Below the pieces are notes generated by a model. The model was not told where the DNA came from. It searched no databases and saw only the letters and a program-made list of their open reading frames with translations. The position numbers and the translations under genes were made by a program. From contig NZ_RBKX01000001.1 in NCBI RefSeq assembly GCF_003634615.1, forward strand, positions 2,790,001-2,854,000: a DNA stretch of 64,000 bases, read 5' to 3'. This DNA is from Flavobacterium sp. 102 (GTDB lineage Bacteria > Bacteroidota > Bacteroidia > Flavobacteriales > Flavobacteriaceae). Shown piece by piece: positions 18,321-25,710 of this stretch. Numbering within the stretch: the stretch's first letter is position 1; every line of letters begins with the position of its first letter.

Positions 18321-19115
18321 ATGAAAAACTACCTTTCATCAGCAGCGCTATGCTTTATTGTCATGAGCTGTACTCCTTTCAAACCTGCTATTAGCCATGC
18401 CGACATCAACACTTTAACCGAGTATAAGGTCAAAGGCAGACAAGGCATTTTAATCAATCAGAAACTTACTTTTGGCGAGTATACCACGTCTAAAGTAAAA
18501 CGCTCATGGACTAAAGGCGGCAATACCCGTGTGCCGGTATCGGTTTCTCCGGTGGTTGATTTTCTTTATCCGGAGATTCTTACGGCAGACAACAGCAACC
18601 GCTACCAAACCTTTGCGTTCCAAATGAATGACGGCCTGAAAAACTACACCGATGTTTATGCGGCTACTGACTTTGCTTCTGAGCGGCTATTGGTAGGCAA
18701 TAACCCTAACAGCATCGTTAACATCATTAAAGACGTTACCGGTAAAGGAATTGATCAGTCTTATATGTTTTATGCCCAAATATTTGTAAACCAAGACAAC
18801 AAACCTTGGGAATTGGTGCTCGACAATAACGCTTCGCAACGGGACGCCAAGCAATATGTAGGTTACTTTGGCTATGACCAAAACCGATACTACACGCTAA
18901 AACCTATTACCGAGTTACAAACCAATAAAGGCCCAAAACCCATTTGGATGGGCTCTGTAGGCTACGAAATATGCAACCCTAACAACCAAGCTGTTGCGGC
19001 GGTTTCGCTCATGGACAACGGACTAGTTTACCTTGCCCCTACTAACCCTGAAGAACGGTTTTTACTGGCTAATCTTTGTGCTACTTTGTTGTTGCAACAG
19101 GACATAGCAGAGTAA
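18321..19115 (+). CDS. Unknown lipoprotein
   Basis: The 264-residue protein starts MKNYLSSAALCFIVMSCTPF; the lipobox is VMSC with the Cys at about residue 17. Upstream in-frame codons from 18228 lack a signal-peptide character, so 18321 is preferred. The rest is a predicted beta-rich domain of about 240 residues with no family that I recognise. It is flanked by long AT-rich intergenic stretches and probably transcribed alone. Location should be the periplasmic face of the outer or inner membrane. Confidence 0.7.
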   Translation: MKNYLSSAALCFIVMSCTPFKPAISHADINTLTEYKVKGRQGILINQKLTFGEYTTSKVKRSWTKGGNTRVPVSVSPVVDFLYPEILTADNSNRYQTFAFQMNDGLKNYTDVYAATDFASERLLVGNNPNSIVNIIKDVTGKGIDQSYMFYAQIFVNQDNKPWELVLDNNASQRDAKQYVGYFGYDQNRYYTLKPITELQTNKGPKPIWMGSVGYEICNPNNQAVAAVSLMDNGLVYLAPTNPEERFLLANLCATLLLQQDIAE

Positions 19116-19214
19116 GGAAAAAGGTGCTGAGGTTTCAAGCAGTAAACTTATTAAGTACACTGAGCAAAGTTATAGTTTGTATTCCTATCAACTGTCTTGT
19201 CCCTTTTCCTAATT

Positions 19215-19238
19215 GTCATCCTGAGCTTGTCGAAGGAC
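19215..19238. repeat. REP-like dispersed sequence in a 316-bp gene-free stretch
   Basis: The segment starting GTCATCCTGAGCTTGTCGAA is a well-known intergenic repeat type in many bacteria. The 19116-19431 intergenic stretch around it has no gene; besides this repeat it holds the first GTTAGC half-site at 19371-19390. Confidence 0.65.
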
Positions 19239-19370
19239 ACTCCATTTATAAGAAATTTATGTTAATAACTTCGCTATAAATCACTACTAATGGGGATTGA
19301 TTCTCACTTTTAAATGTGTTAAATTTGATAATACTAATTTAGATAAGAGATTATAGAGTTGATTTATAAT

Positions 19371-19390
19371 GCTTAGCGGGACGTTAGCAG
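19371..19390. repeat. attC-like half site (R' side)
   Basis: GCTTAGCGGGACGTTAGCAG has the GGACGTTAGC core seen at the right end of complete sites. No complementary left arm is visible in the preceding 150 bp, so it could be the array's entry (attI-like) boundary or a decayed site. Confidence 0.45.
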
Positions 19391-19431
19391 TAATGTTTCA
19401 GAAATTCTCGTATTTTAACAACATTTTATAA

Positions 19432-20748
19432 ATGCCAAAAGAAAAAAAAACAAAAGACTTAAAAGAGTTAGATGAAAAAACTGCATTAGAGATAAAGAAA
19501 CTTAATGCAGAAATTAAGCATTTAAACAATAGCTACTTTTATAGAATTATTTTTCCAATCTTGGTTCCAACAACAATCTCAGCATTAGTTACTGTCAGTT
19601 CAATATTCGTACTTTATAAAAGTATTGTCTCAAACGAAAACGAGAAAAGAATGTTGAACCTCAATGTATCTAATGAAAATACTCTTAAAAACAACAAGCT
19701 AGTTCTAGAAGCAATTGAATTAACAAAACAAAAAGATGAGTTAAGAAAGTCAATTGCAGAAGATGAAAAAAAACAAAAACAAATTTCCGTTACAGTTCAA
19801 AAACTAAATGAGGATATTTTAACTAAAAATAAAGAAAATAATCGTCTCAAATCTTTAACAGAGGGATATGCTAGTCAATTGAAAACATTTCCCGATGAAC
19901 TTTCCAAAAAAGGTTTGTCTAAATATCTAGAAGTTATTGATTTTCAAACAGATTTTTATTATTCAAAAAACCCAAAAATCTATTCCCGTTTCGGAGAAGA
20001 TATTCAGAAAGCTCCGAAGAATATCTATAATGAGGTTATTGAAAGTTACATCATTGATAAGAAAAATCTTTTCCCAAATCGTGCTTTTGTTTTAATGACT
20101 GCATACAATAATACTTCAAACAAAGAGCATCTATTAAATATTTATCATGAACTACTTAATCCAGAAATATGTTCAAGTGACAGAAATAAAGAGTTTGTGA
20201 AAATTGTCAATTGTAAAGAATGGAGCGATGAAGTTTTTCATAAAACTATTGTTTACATTCTTAAAAATAGTTTGTCATGCCAAGCAAGCACATGTAATTT
20301 ACTAACTGGAATATTAAATAGAAATGATACAAAGCTAAGTATCGATGAAGATTATGATAGCTTTTTGTTGTATTTATCGCTATATCAGCAAAGTATTATT
20401 AAAAAGAAAACTAATATTTCATTATCAAGTATTAATCAAATAATGAATTTAAAAAACCTTCCCTTGTATATAATCAGAACATATATGAGTGCTTATATAA
20501 TATCAAACGAAGAATCTTTCGAAAGTTTTCTAGCTCAACAAAACAATCCGGTAAATCGTCCCATGAATAGATTTAGATTTAAAGAACTTGCAAGTAAATT
20601 AAAGATAACTGAAGACGAATTTCGCTCAATAGAATTTTGGAAAAATTACAATGACCAAAATAAAGAAATTGCTAAGAGATTGCTTGAAGACGATTTTAAA
20701 ACCTACCGAAAGAATAAATCACAGTTTAAAGAAGATATTAATCAATAA
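19432..20748 (+). CDS. Unknown membrane-anchored coiled-coil protein (cassette gene)
   Basis: This 438-residue protein has a charged N-terminal helix, one membrane segment (about residues 40-63), a strong coiled coil (about 70-145, rich in Lys, Glu, Asn and Leu) and a helical C-terminal domain of about 280 residues that I do not recognise. There is no signal peptide, so the coiled coil and C-terminus are probably on one side of the inner membrane. AT content is higher than in core genes such as clpB. It lies between a GTTAGC half-site and a complete attC-like site nine bases after its stop, so it fills one cassette. Confidence 0.65.
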   Translation: MPKEKKTKDLKELDEKTALEIKKLNAEIKHLNNSYFYRIIFPILVPTTISALVTVSSIFVLYKSIVSNENEKRMLNLNVSNENTLKNNKLVLEAIELTKQKDELRKSIAEDEKKQKQISVTVQKLNEDILTKNKENNRLKSLTEGYASQLKTFPDELSKKGLSKYLEVIDFQTDFYYSKNPKIYSRFGEDIQKAPKNIYNEVIESYIIDKKNLFPNRAFVLMTAYNNTSNKEHLLNIYHELLNPEICSSDRNKEFVKIVNCKEWSDEVFHKTIVYILKNSLSCQASTCNLLTGILNRNDTKLSIDEDYDSFLLYLSLYQQSIIKKKTNISLSSINQIMNLKNLPLYIIRTYMSAYIISNEESFESFLAQQNNPVNRPMNRFRFKELASKLKITEDEFRSIEFWKNYNDQNKEIAKRLLEDDFKTYRKNKSQFKEDINQ

Positions 20749-20756
20749 ACCCAGCC

Positions 20757-20888
20757 GCTAACAGCCGTTTGGTAGCATGGCTGGTTTTGTATTTCTTAGC
20801 CGGAAAGTACTAAGTTGAAATTTTGCTTATCTTTAGAACAAATTATTAAAAAAGTCGCCACTAACGCCAAGCGGCGGCACGTTATGCG
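20757..20888. repeat. Complete attC-like site (site B)
   Basis: Outer arms are GCTAAC (20757-20762) and GTTATGC (20881-20887). Inner boxes GCCGTTTGG (20764-20772) and CCAAGCGGC (20867-20875) are complementary with one G-T pair. The length of about 132 bp is in the range known for attC sites. A promoter-like TATCTTTA (20828-20835) lies in the central loop. The sequence is nearly the same as that at 62213-62344. Confidence 0.7.
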
Positions 20889-20928
20889 CCAGTTTTCGGA
20901 TTGCGCAAAAGAAGAAGCTAAAGTTATC

Positions 20929-21243
20929 AAAATAACATGGGAAAGTTCCAAAATGACATGGGAAAGTTCTGAAACGACATGGGAAAGTCCTAAAATGACA
21001 TGGGAAAAGTCTGAAAAGATACCTGCCAAGTCCGAAAAGGCATCACGAACTTCCGAAAAGCTGTCAACAAAGTCTGAAAAGGTATCACGAAGTTCCGAAA
21101 AGCTGTCAACAAAGTCCGAAAAGGTATCATGAACTTCCGAAAAGCTGTCAACAAAGTCTGAAAAGACATCACGAACTTCCGAAAAGCTGTCAACAAAGTC
21201 TGAAAAGGCGTCACGAACTTCAGAAAAGACATCACGAAGTTTG
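20929..21243. repeat. 21-bp tandem repeat, 15 units
   Basis: Fifteen consecutive 21-bp units, early ones like AAAATGACATGGGAAAGTTC and later ones alternating GAAAAGCTGTCAACAAAGTC with GAAAAGGTATCACGAAGTTC (each plus one base). The later half has a 42-bp higher-order period. Because 21 is a multiple of three and the units lack stops, long frames are open on both strands here; I regard these as repeat artefacts, not genes. Confidence 0.85.
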
Positions 21244-21245
21244 GA

Positions 21246-21272
21246 AATGCGCAAAACCGCGGTAGGTTGTGG
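21246..21272. repeat. attC-like right arm downstream of the 21-bp repeats
   Basis: ATGCGCAAAACCGCGGTAGG followed by TTGTGG aligns with the right arms of complete sites (CGCAAAGCC ... GTTATGC at 63448-63470). A possible left arm, CGGATTGCGCA, lies before the repeats near 20898-20908, so the minisatellite may sit inside the loop of one site. Confidence 0.4.
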
Positions 21273-21366
21273 GCTATTTTCTAGCAACTGAAATCCAACT
21301 GAAAAATTGTAACCAATTTAAAAATAACAGACATATTGAGTGATATTAAAATTTTAAAAATTCACT

Positions 21367-22467
21367 ATGAGCAATAGAAGAAATTGGTTAAAGCAAACAA
21401 GTTTAGGTATTGTAGGTTTAGGGATTATTCCGTTTGAGAGTTTTGCAATTCCAACAAAAGAAGACCTCATTGAAGAAAAAAATGTAAGCCTAATTCGGTT
21501 AAGGTCAAACGAAAATCCTTATGGCCCATCAGTATTGGCAAGAAATGCAATGAGTGATAGTATAAATGTCAGCAATCGCTATGATTGGGAATTGACAGAC
21601 GAACTAATTGGAAAAATTGCCCAAAAACATAATTTAACTGATCAAAACATATTATTGGGTGCGGGTTCTTCGGAAATTTTAAATTTAGTTGCTTTGTATT
21701 GCTCAAAAAAAACAGGAAATTTAATTATTGCAGAAACTACTTTTGATTATTGGACAATAACCGCTGAAAACGCAGGGCTTAAAAAAATTGCAATCCCATT
21801 AACCGCTGATAAAAAGCATGATTTATCAGCAATGTTAAATGCCATTGACTCTGATACGAGATTGATTTATATATGTAATCCTAATAATCCAACGGGAACA
21901 ATTTGTGCAAGTGAAGCACTTTTAAATTTTATAAAGGAAGCCACAAAAAGAACAAAAGTTTTAGTGGATGAGGCCTACCTGGATTATACAGACCAACCAT
22001 CACTTGCCAATCTTGTAACAGAGAATAAAAATATAATTATTGCCAAAACCTTCTCAAAAATATATGGTTTAGCAGGTTCACGCATTGGATATGCAATAGC
22101 ACATCCGGAAACCATAATGGAAATGAGCCAATTACAATTTTCTACAAATGGAAGTGTAAGCATAGTATCAGCTTCAGGAGCTTTAGCCTCGTTAAAGGAC
22201 AATAAATTTGTAGCAGAAACAATTTTGCTTAATGCCGAAGCAAGAAAATACACAATTGAACAATTGGAGAATCTAAAAATACGTTGTATTCCGTCGCATA
22301 CAAACTTTGTCTATTTTTCATTAGAAAATTATAACAAAGACTTTTTTGAGCAGTTAAAAAAGAACAATATTCTTGGGACAAAGATTTACGAAGAAAAAGG
22401 AAAATGGTCAAGAATTACCATTGGTACAATGACAGAAATGAAACAATTTATTAAAGCATTAGAGTAA
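21367..22467 (+). CDS. HisC-like PLP aminotransferase with Tat-type signal (cassette gene)
   Basis: The 366-residue protein belongs to fold-type I PLP aminotransferases of the HisC group. Visible motifs are LRSNENPYGPS at the N-terminus, CNPNNPTGT, the DEAYLDY segment, and FSKIYGLAGSRIGY, whose Lys binds PLP. Unlike housekeeping HisC it begins MSNRRNWLKQTSLGIVGLG, a twin-arginine-like leader, so it may be exported folded with its cofactor. Exported homologs are known in Bacteroidota, with substrate unresolved. No histidine genes are nearby; it lies between attC-like elements in the accessory block, so it is probably a cassette gene. Confidence 0.85.
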   Translation: MSNRRNWLKQTSLGIVGLGIIPFESFAIPTKEDLIEEKNVSLIRLRSNENPYGPSVLARNAMSDSINVSNRYDWELTDELIGKIAQKHNLTDQNILLGAGSSEILNLVALYCSKKTGNLIIAETTFDYWTITAENAGLKKIAIPLTADKKHDLSAMLNAIDSDTRLIYICNPNNPTGTICASEALLNFIKEATKRTKVLVDEAYLDYTDQPSLANLVTENKNIIIAKTFSKIYGLAGSRIGYAIAHPETIMEMSQLQFSTNGSVSIVSASGALASLKDNKFVAETILLNAEARKYTIEQLENLKIRCIPSHTNFVYFSLENYNKDFFEQLKKNNILGTKIYEEKGKWSRITIGTMTEMKQFIKALE

Positions 22468-22480
22468 ATATAAAAACATC

Positions 22481-22646
22481 GACTAACAGCAGTTTGCAAC
22501 AATTGCGCGCTTTGGCTTGTCCCGAATTTTGCTGCGCCAGTTCGCCTTCGGTTCGGTTCGGGACTGCGAAAATTCAAAAAAAAATTTTATATTTGGAATC
22601 GGCGGTGATTAATCATTGCAACTGTTCAAGACGCAAAACGTTGGCA
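22481..22646. repeat. attC-like site (site C) with long internal hairpin
   Basis: GACTAAC (22481-22487) and GTTGGCA (22640-22646) are the outer ends; CAGTTTGCAA near 22490 pairs with TTGCAACTG (22616-22624) with one unpaired base. Inside is a perfect stem GTCCCGAA (22519-22526) with TTCGGGAC (22557-22564). Length is 166 bp. Confidence 0.6.
22588..22595 (+). promoter_or_regulatory. Promoter -7 element in site C
   Basis: TATATTTG matches the TAnnTTTG consensus. It lies in an 18-bp segment (AATTTTATATTTGGAATC, 22583-22600) that is repeated exactly at 23070-23087. It would start transcription near 22601, upstream of the DoxX gene at 22691. Confidence 0.5.
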
Positions 22647-22690
22647 ACAATAAGAATTAATGTCTAAAGAGTAATTAAATAAATTTTACA

Positions 22691-23065
22691 ATGATGAAAA
22701 AAAACTTTAACGATTTAGCACTTTTAATATTAAGAGTTGGCTTTGGTGGCTTTATGCTTACCCATGGAATTCCAAAAATAAGTATGTTATCAAACCCTTC
22801 CGATTTTGGTGACCCTATAGGTGTTGGCGCCACAACATCCTTAATTTTAGCACTTATTGGAGAAGTTGTCGCTCCTATTATGTTAATCATAGGTTTTAAA
22901 ACAAAATGGGCTGCAATCCCTGCTGCAATTACTATGTTTGTTGCCGGATTTATAGTACATGCCAAAGACGATTTAGCAACTAAAGAACATGCTTTATTGT
23001 TTTTTATAACCTTTGTTGTGATATTTCTAGCAGGAGCTGGAAAATATTCAATTGATAAAGCTTAA
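22691..23065 (+). CDS. DoxX-family membrane protein (cassette gene)
   Basis: The 124-residue protein has four membrane segments and the DoxX signature (ALLILRVGFGGFMLTHGIPK at the start, then GEVVAPIMLIIGF). It is closer to typical DoxX/YphA proteins than the one at 263-637. A second ATG one codon on is equally possible. DoxX proteins are inner-membrane proteins, often linked to oxidative stress, with no defined reaction. It lies in the attC-like array, between site C and a degenerate repeat at 23066, and has a likely promoter inside site C. Confidence 0.85.
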   Translation: MMKKNFNDLALLILRVGFGGFMLTHGIPKISMLSNPSDFGDPIGVGATTSLILALIGEVVAPIMLIIGFKTKWAAIPAAITMFVAGFIVHAKDDLATKEHALLFFITFVVIFLAGAGKYSIDKA

Positions 23066-23140
23066 AAGTAATTTTATATTTGGAATCATCAGTAATAAAT
23101 ATTAGCCGCTTTACTATTTGCGAAACTTCAGCAGCAATGA
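23066..23140. repeat. Degenerate attC-like spacer with promoter element
   Basis: This spacer contains the same 18-bp segment as site C, including TATATTTG at 23075-23082, then AATCATCAGTAATAAATATT, which also resembles the spacer at 26826-26848. The ATTAGCCGC at 23101 looks like a decayed arm. It probably supplies the promoter of the gene at 23163. Confidence 0.45.
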
Positions 23141-23162
23141 TGGAAAACCTTAATAACAAAAT

Positions 23163-23543
23163 ATGAAAAAACTAATAGCAACTTTATTAATTAGCTGTTC
23201 AATGATTAGCTGTTCTGTACTAGACGGCAATCACCCAATGACTGCATTTATAGTAAAAAATACTTCGGCTAAACCTATCACATTTTCTGCCAGTGTTATT
23301 AAGCAATCTCAAATTATGGGACCACAGGAAATAACAAGTTCGTTCACTGTACGACCAAATGATAGCATCATTGCCAGACAAACGTATTTTAAAAGAGATG
23401 GCGAAAATCCGCATTATTGGTTTTCCAAATTTGAAATTATGCCTGTAGAGGGAATTGAGTTTAATGATCCGCGTAAAGTAGAAAATTGGAAAAAATCTTC
23501 AAAAGATAATGTTCCCATTTATACTTTCACCATAAACAAATAA
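23163..23543 (+). CDS. Unknown small lipoprotein (cassette gene)
   Basis: The 126-residue protein has a signal peptide with lipobox MISC (Cys about residue 19; the MKKLIATLLISCSMISCS start contains two Cys, the second fits best). The mature part of about 107 residues is predicted as a small beta-sandwich with strands such as FIVKNTSAKPITFSASV. I recognise no family. It lies between a degenerate attC-like spacer and the short site at 23555, consistent with a single-gene cassette. Confidence 0.65.
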   Translation: MKKLIATLLISCSMISCSVLDGNHPMTAFIVKNTSAKPITFSASVIKQSQIMGPQEITSSFTVRPNDSIIARQTYFKRDGENPHYWFSKFEIMPVEGIEFNDPRKVENWKKSSKDNVPIYTFTINK

Positions 23544-23554
23544 AGAATCATTTA

Positions 23555-23590
23555 TGCGAACAGCTAATAAGTGCAATTGCTACGTTAGCG
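23555..23590. repeat. Short attC-like site
   Basis: TGCGAAC (23555-23561) and GTTAGCG (23584-23590) are the outer ends; AGC next to the left end pairs with GCT of GCTACGTTAGCG. The whole is only 36 bp, a compact form without the central insert of larger sites. Confidence 0.45.
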
Positions 23591-23618
23591 GTAATTTTTA
23601 AAGACGTATAGTTTAAGA

Positions 23619-24098
23619 ATGAAGATCAAAAAAAACTTTAATTACATCATTTTTGTATCAATTATATTTATTGCAATTTATCTATGGACAATTTTCGTAA
23701 ATATAAAATATGACCCCAATTATACTTCGAAAAGTCATCACGATTATGGCATAAATGGTTTTCTTGTTTTCTTTGCGTATGCTTTTGGCTGGTTAATTTT
23801 TGTAGTTGCGATTTTCCAAATAAAATATTATCTGAATGGCAAAGATAATTTGTATTTGATAACTTTTATATTGGCTTCAACTTCGGCTTATATTCTTTTT
23901 TTATTATTCGTTTGTGGTTCAATAGAAAACTTAATACAAACAGGAAGTTTCAAAAAAGGAATGGCTCTTTTTCTGCCATCAATAATTTCATTAATAATTA
24001 TCCATACAAAGGGCTTTAAAAAAATCCATTTAGAATCAAAAGTTAAAAATTATGAAGACTTAAGGCGGCGGTTGGGAATTCAAAACACTACCGGCTAA
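23619..24098 (+). CDS. Unknown membrane protein (cassette gene)
   Basis: I do not recognise this 159-residue protein. It has four membrane segments (about 8-28, 48-68, 78-100 and 112-130) and a cytoplasmic, basic C-terminal tail of about 25 residues. There is no motif for transport or catalysis. It begins 28 bp after the short attC-like site and its stop is overlapped by the arm of the next one (GGCTAAC at 24093), so it fits a single-gene cassette. Base composition is AT-rich like its neighbours. Confidence 0.6.
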   Translation: MKIKKNFNYIIFVSIIFIAIYLWTIFVNIKYDPNYTSKSHHDYGINGFLVFFAYAFGWLIFVVAIFQIKYYLNGKDNLYLITFILASTSAYILFLLFVCGSIENLIQTGSFKKGMALFLPSIISLIIIHTKGFKKIHLESKVKNYEDLRRRLGIQNTTG

Positions 24099-24115
24099 CA
24101 GCAGTAATTTTCCAT
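24093..24115. repeat. attC-like left arm (partial)
   Basis: GGCTAACAGCAGTAATTTTC has the TAACAGC left end of complete sites, but the next gene starts 14 bp later, so the right arm appears to be lost. Confidence 0.4.
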
Positions 24116-24128
24116 CAACCTTTGACTT

Positions 24129-25214
24129 ATGAAAAAAATTACAGATAAAATAGTAGCCGAAAAAGAGACTATTAAATATATCAATCTGTCAGAACAATAT
24201 TCTTTATATGAATTGCCGGACATTATAAAAGAATGTAAAGCTCTTGAAAAACTTACCCTATCATTTACCCCAATTCGGGAAATTCCAAATTACATTTTCG
24301 ATCTTCCTAAACTAAGGGAGCTCCACTTTGCAGGATGTGAAGAATTGCGAAACCAGGTTATCCCATTTTCTGCTTCACAACCATTAGAAAAGCTGTCATT
24401 GCACGCTAATAGCAGTAATACTTTTTTTGACGAAATTGAAAAACTGACAAAGCTCAAATCATTAACCGTAAGCGGGAAAATTAATGAGATTCCAAAGTCC
24501 GTTTTTAATCTTTCGGCTCTACAGGAATTGGTACTATTTGACACTCAAATCTCTACGGTTCCCAAAGAAATTGAAAAATTAAAATCTTTAAAAAAGTTTT
24601 CAATTAGCCAAGCGGTATTTTTACCGGACGACGAATACGTGCCATTACATCTTGAAGAATTATTTAAAAACCTATCGCAATGTCATAGTTTAAAAGAGTT
24701 GCATCTCAATAGTAACGGAATAAAACAAATTCCGGAATCCATTAAACTATTGAAACAATTAGAGGTTTTCTCGGCAGAAGACAATTTAATTGTTTCTTAT
24801 AATAAAGCGCTACATGATTTAACGAAATTAAAAGTGCTCAATTTGGGAATTAATCAATTAAAAGAAATCCCGACTGGAATAGGTCAATTGACTCAATTGA
24901 AAATTTTGAAACTCAACTCAAACTGGCAGAACAACTTCGACGCTAAAAACCTATTTGATGAAATATATAAATTAACCGATTTGGAAACGCTTGAACTTTA
25001 CAGTTGCCAAAGTATTAAAGCAATTCCGGAAACAATTTCAAGTTTAAATAAGCTTAAAAAGTTAGACGTCGATAATAATCTGATTGAGAAATTGCCCAGA
25101 AGCATCTTTAATATGACCCATCTGAATACATTGAGAATTTCATCAAACAAAATTAGTCCAAAAGAAATTTCTGAATTAAAAACATATCTCACTTCCACTA
25201 AAATAATGGCTTGA
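24129..25214 (+). CDS. Leucine-rich repeat protein (cassette gene)
   Basis: The 361-residue protein consists of about ten leucine-rich repeats of 22-24 residues from residue 40 on, of the LxxLxLxxNxLxxIP type (for example LKVLNLGINQLKEIPTGIG). There is no signal peptide or membrane segment, so it is expected in the cytoplasm unless released another way. LRR proteins bind proteins; the partner is unknown. It is located between two attC-like elements, and a second, more divergent LRR-like gene follows at 25711. Confidence 0.8.
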   Translation: MKKITDKIVAEKETIKYINLSEQYSLYELPDIIKECKALEKLTLSFTPIREIPNYIFDLPKLRELHFAGCEELRNQVIPFSASQPLEKLSLHANSSNTFFDEIEKLTKLKSLTVSGKINEIPKSVFNLSALQELVLFDTQISTVPKEIEKLKSLKKFSISQAVFLPDDEYVPLHLEELFKNLSQCHSLKELHLNSNGIKQIPESIKLLKQLEVFSAEDNLIVSYNKALHDLTKLKVLNLGINQLKEIPTGIGQLTQLKILKLNSNWQNNFDAKNLFDEIYKLTDLETLELYSCQSIKAIPETISSLNKLKKLDVDNNLIEKLPRSIFNMTHLNTLRISSNKISPKEISELKTYLTSTKIMA

Positions 25215-25235
25215 GAATCAATCAAAATAAAAACT

Positions 25236-25315
25236 ACTGCGCGCTTAAGCTTCTCCCCAATTTCTTTGCGAAAATCGAAAAGAAGTTCTAAATTTGAGTA
25301 ATCTAAACGTTAATG
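25236..25315. repeat. Degenerate attC-like site G
   Basis: GCGCGCTTAAGCTTCTCCCC aligns with GCGCGCTTTGGCTTGTCCCG of site C, and the end ACGTTAATG (25308-25315) fits the right-arm core. The left arm is poorly preserved. Confidence 0.4.
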
Positions 25316-25364
25316 ACCTTGTTGCAGAAAGGTCTTTTAATTTGCCTAATACAAAGCTAAAAGA

Positions 25365-25577
25365 ATGAGTAAATATGATGCCTTGTGGCAATATATTGAG
25401 AAAAATGGTGAACCATCATTTAAATTATCGTTTGATGACATTAAAAATATTGCAGGAATTGCAATAGATCATTCCTTTTTGAATTATAAAAAGGAATTGT
25501 TTCAATATGGTTATAAGGTTGAGAAAATTTCTTTAAAAGAAAAAACGGTGTGTTTTCAGAAATTAAGCGATAGCTAA
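25365..25577 (+). CDS. Small conserved protein of unknown function
   Basis: The 70-residue protein begins MSKYDALWQYIEKNGEPSF and continues with an IDHSFLNYKKEL helix and a YGYKVEKISLKEKTVCF hairpin. It resembles small widespread proteins with a KYDxLWxYI start, perhaps DUF7662-like; I am not sure of the family name. It is soluble and likely a single compact domain. It follows the degenerate site G by about 50 bp. No function can be assigned. Confidence 0.65.
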   Translation: MSKYDALWQYIEKNGEPSFKLSFDDIKNIAGIAIDHSFLNYKKELFQYGYKVEKISLKEKTVCFQKLSDS

Positions 25578-25710
25578 TGCTCACACTCATCGAAAGGATA
25601 ATAAAAAAAGTAACCTAAAAGTTTAGGGTTTACCCAAATTTTAACTGACCCAAAAAGCTATGGGATTACAAGCTACGGCACATCAATCGGCAATCTTGAA
25701 ATAATTGTAC

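Larger units (their letters stand above)
19371..25315 (+). mobile_element. attC-like cassette array 1 (no recombinase next to it)
   Basis: The plus-strand genes from 19432 to about 25.2 kb are separated by full, half or degenerate attC-like inverted repeats at 19371, 20757, 21246, 22481, 23066, 23555, 24093 and 25236. All genes point the same way, most are single hypothetical genes, and neighbours have no pathway link, as in integron cassette arrays. The area may extend to 27.36 kb because the spacer at 26779-26900 also shares sequence with these sites. No recombinase is adjacent; the only one in the window is at 60577. The name is by resemblance, not proof of mobility. Confidence 0.6.

Noticed and set aside
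20929..21243. CRISPR array
   Set aside because: Units are contiguous 21-bp repeats without unique spacers, and no cas genes are in the window.
20796..21287. Long open frames on both strands across 20796-21287 with heptad-like protein repeats
   Set aside because: They follow from the 21-bp tandem repeat, which lacks stops in several frames; the frames run into attC-like arms, and no domain or start context is convincing.
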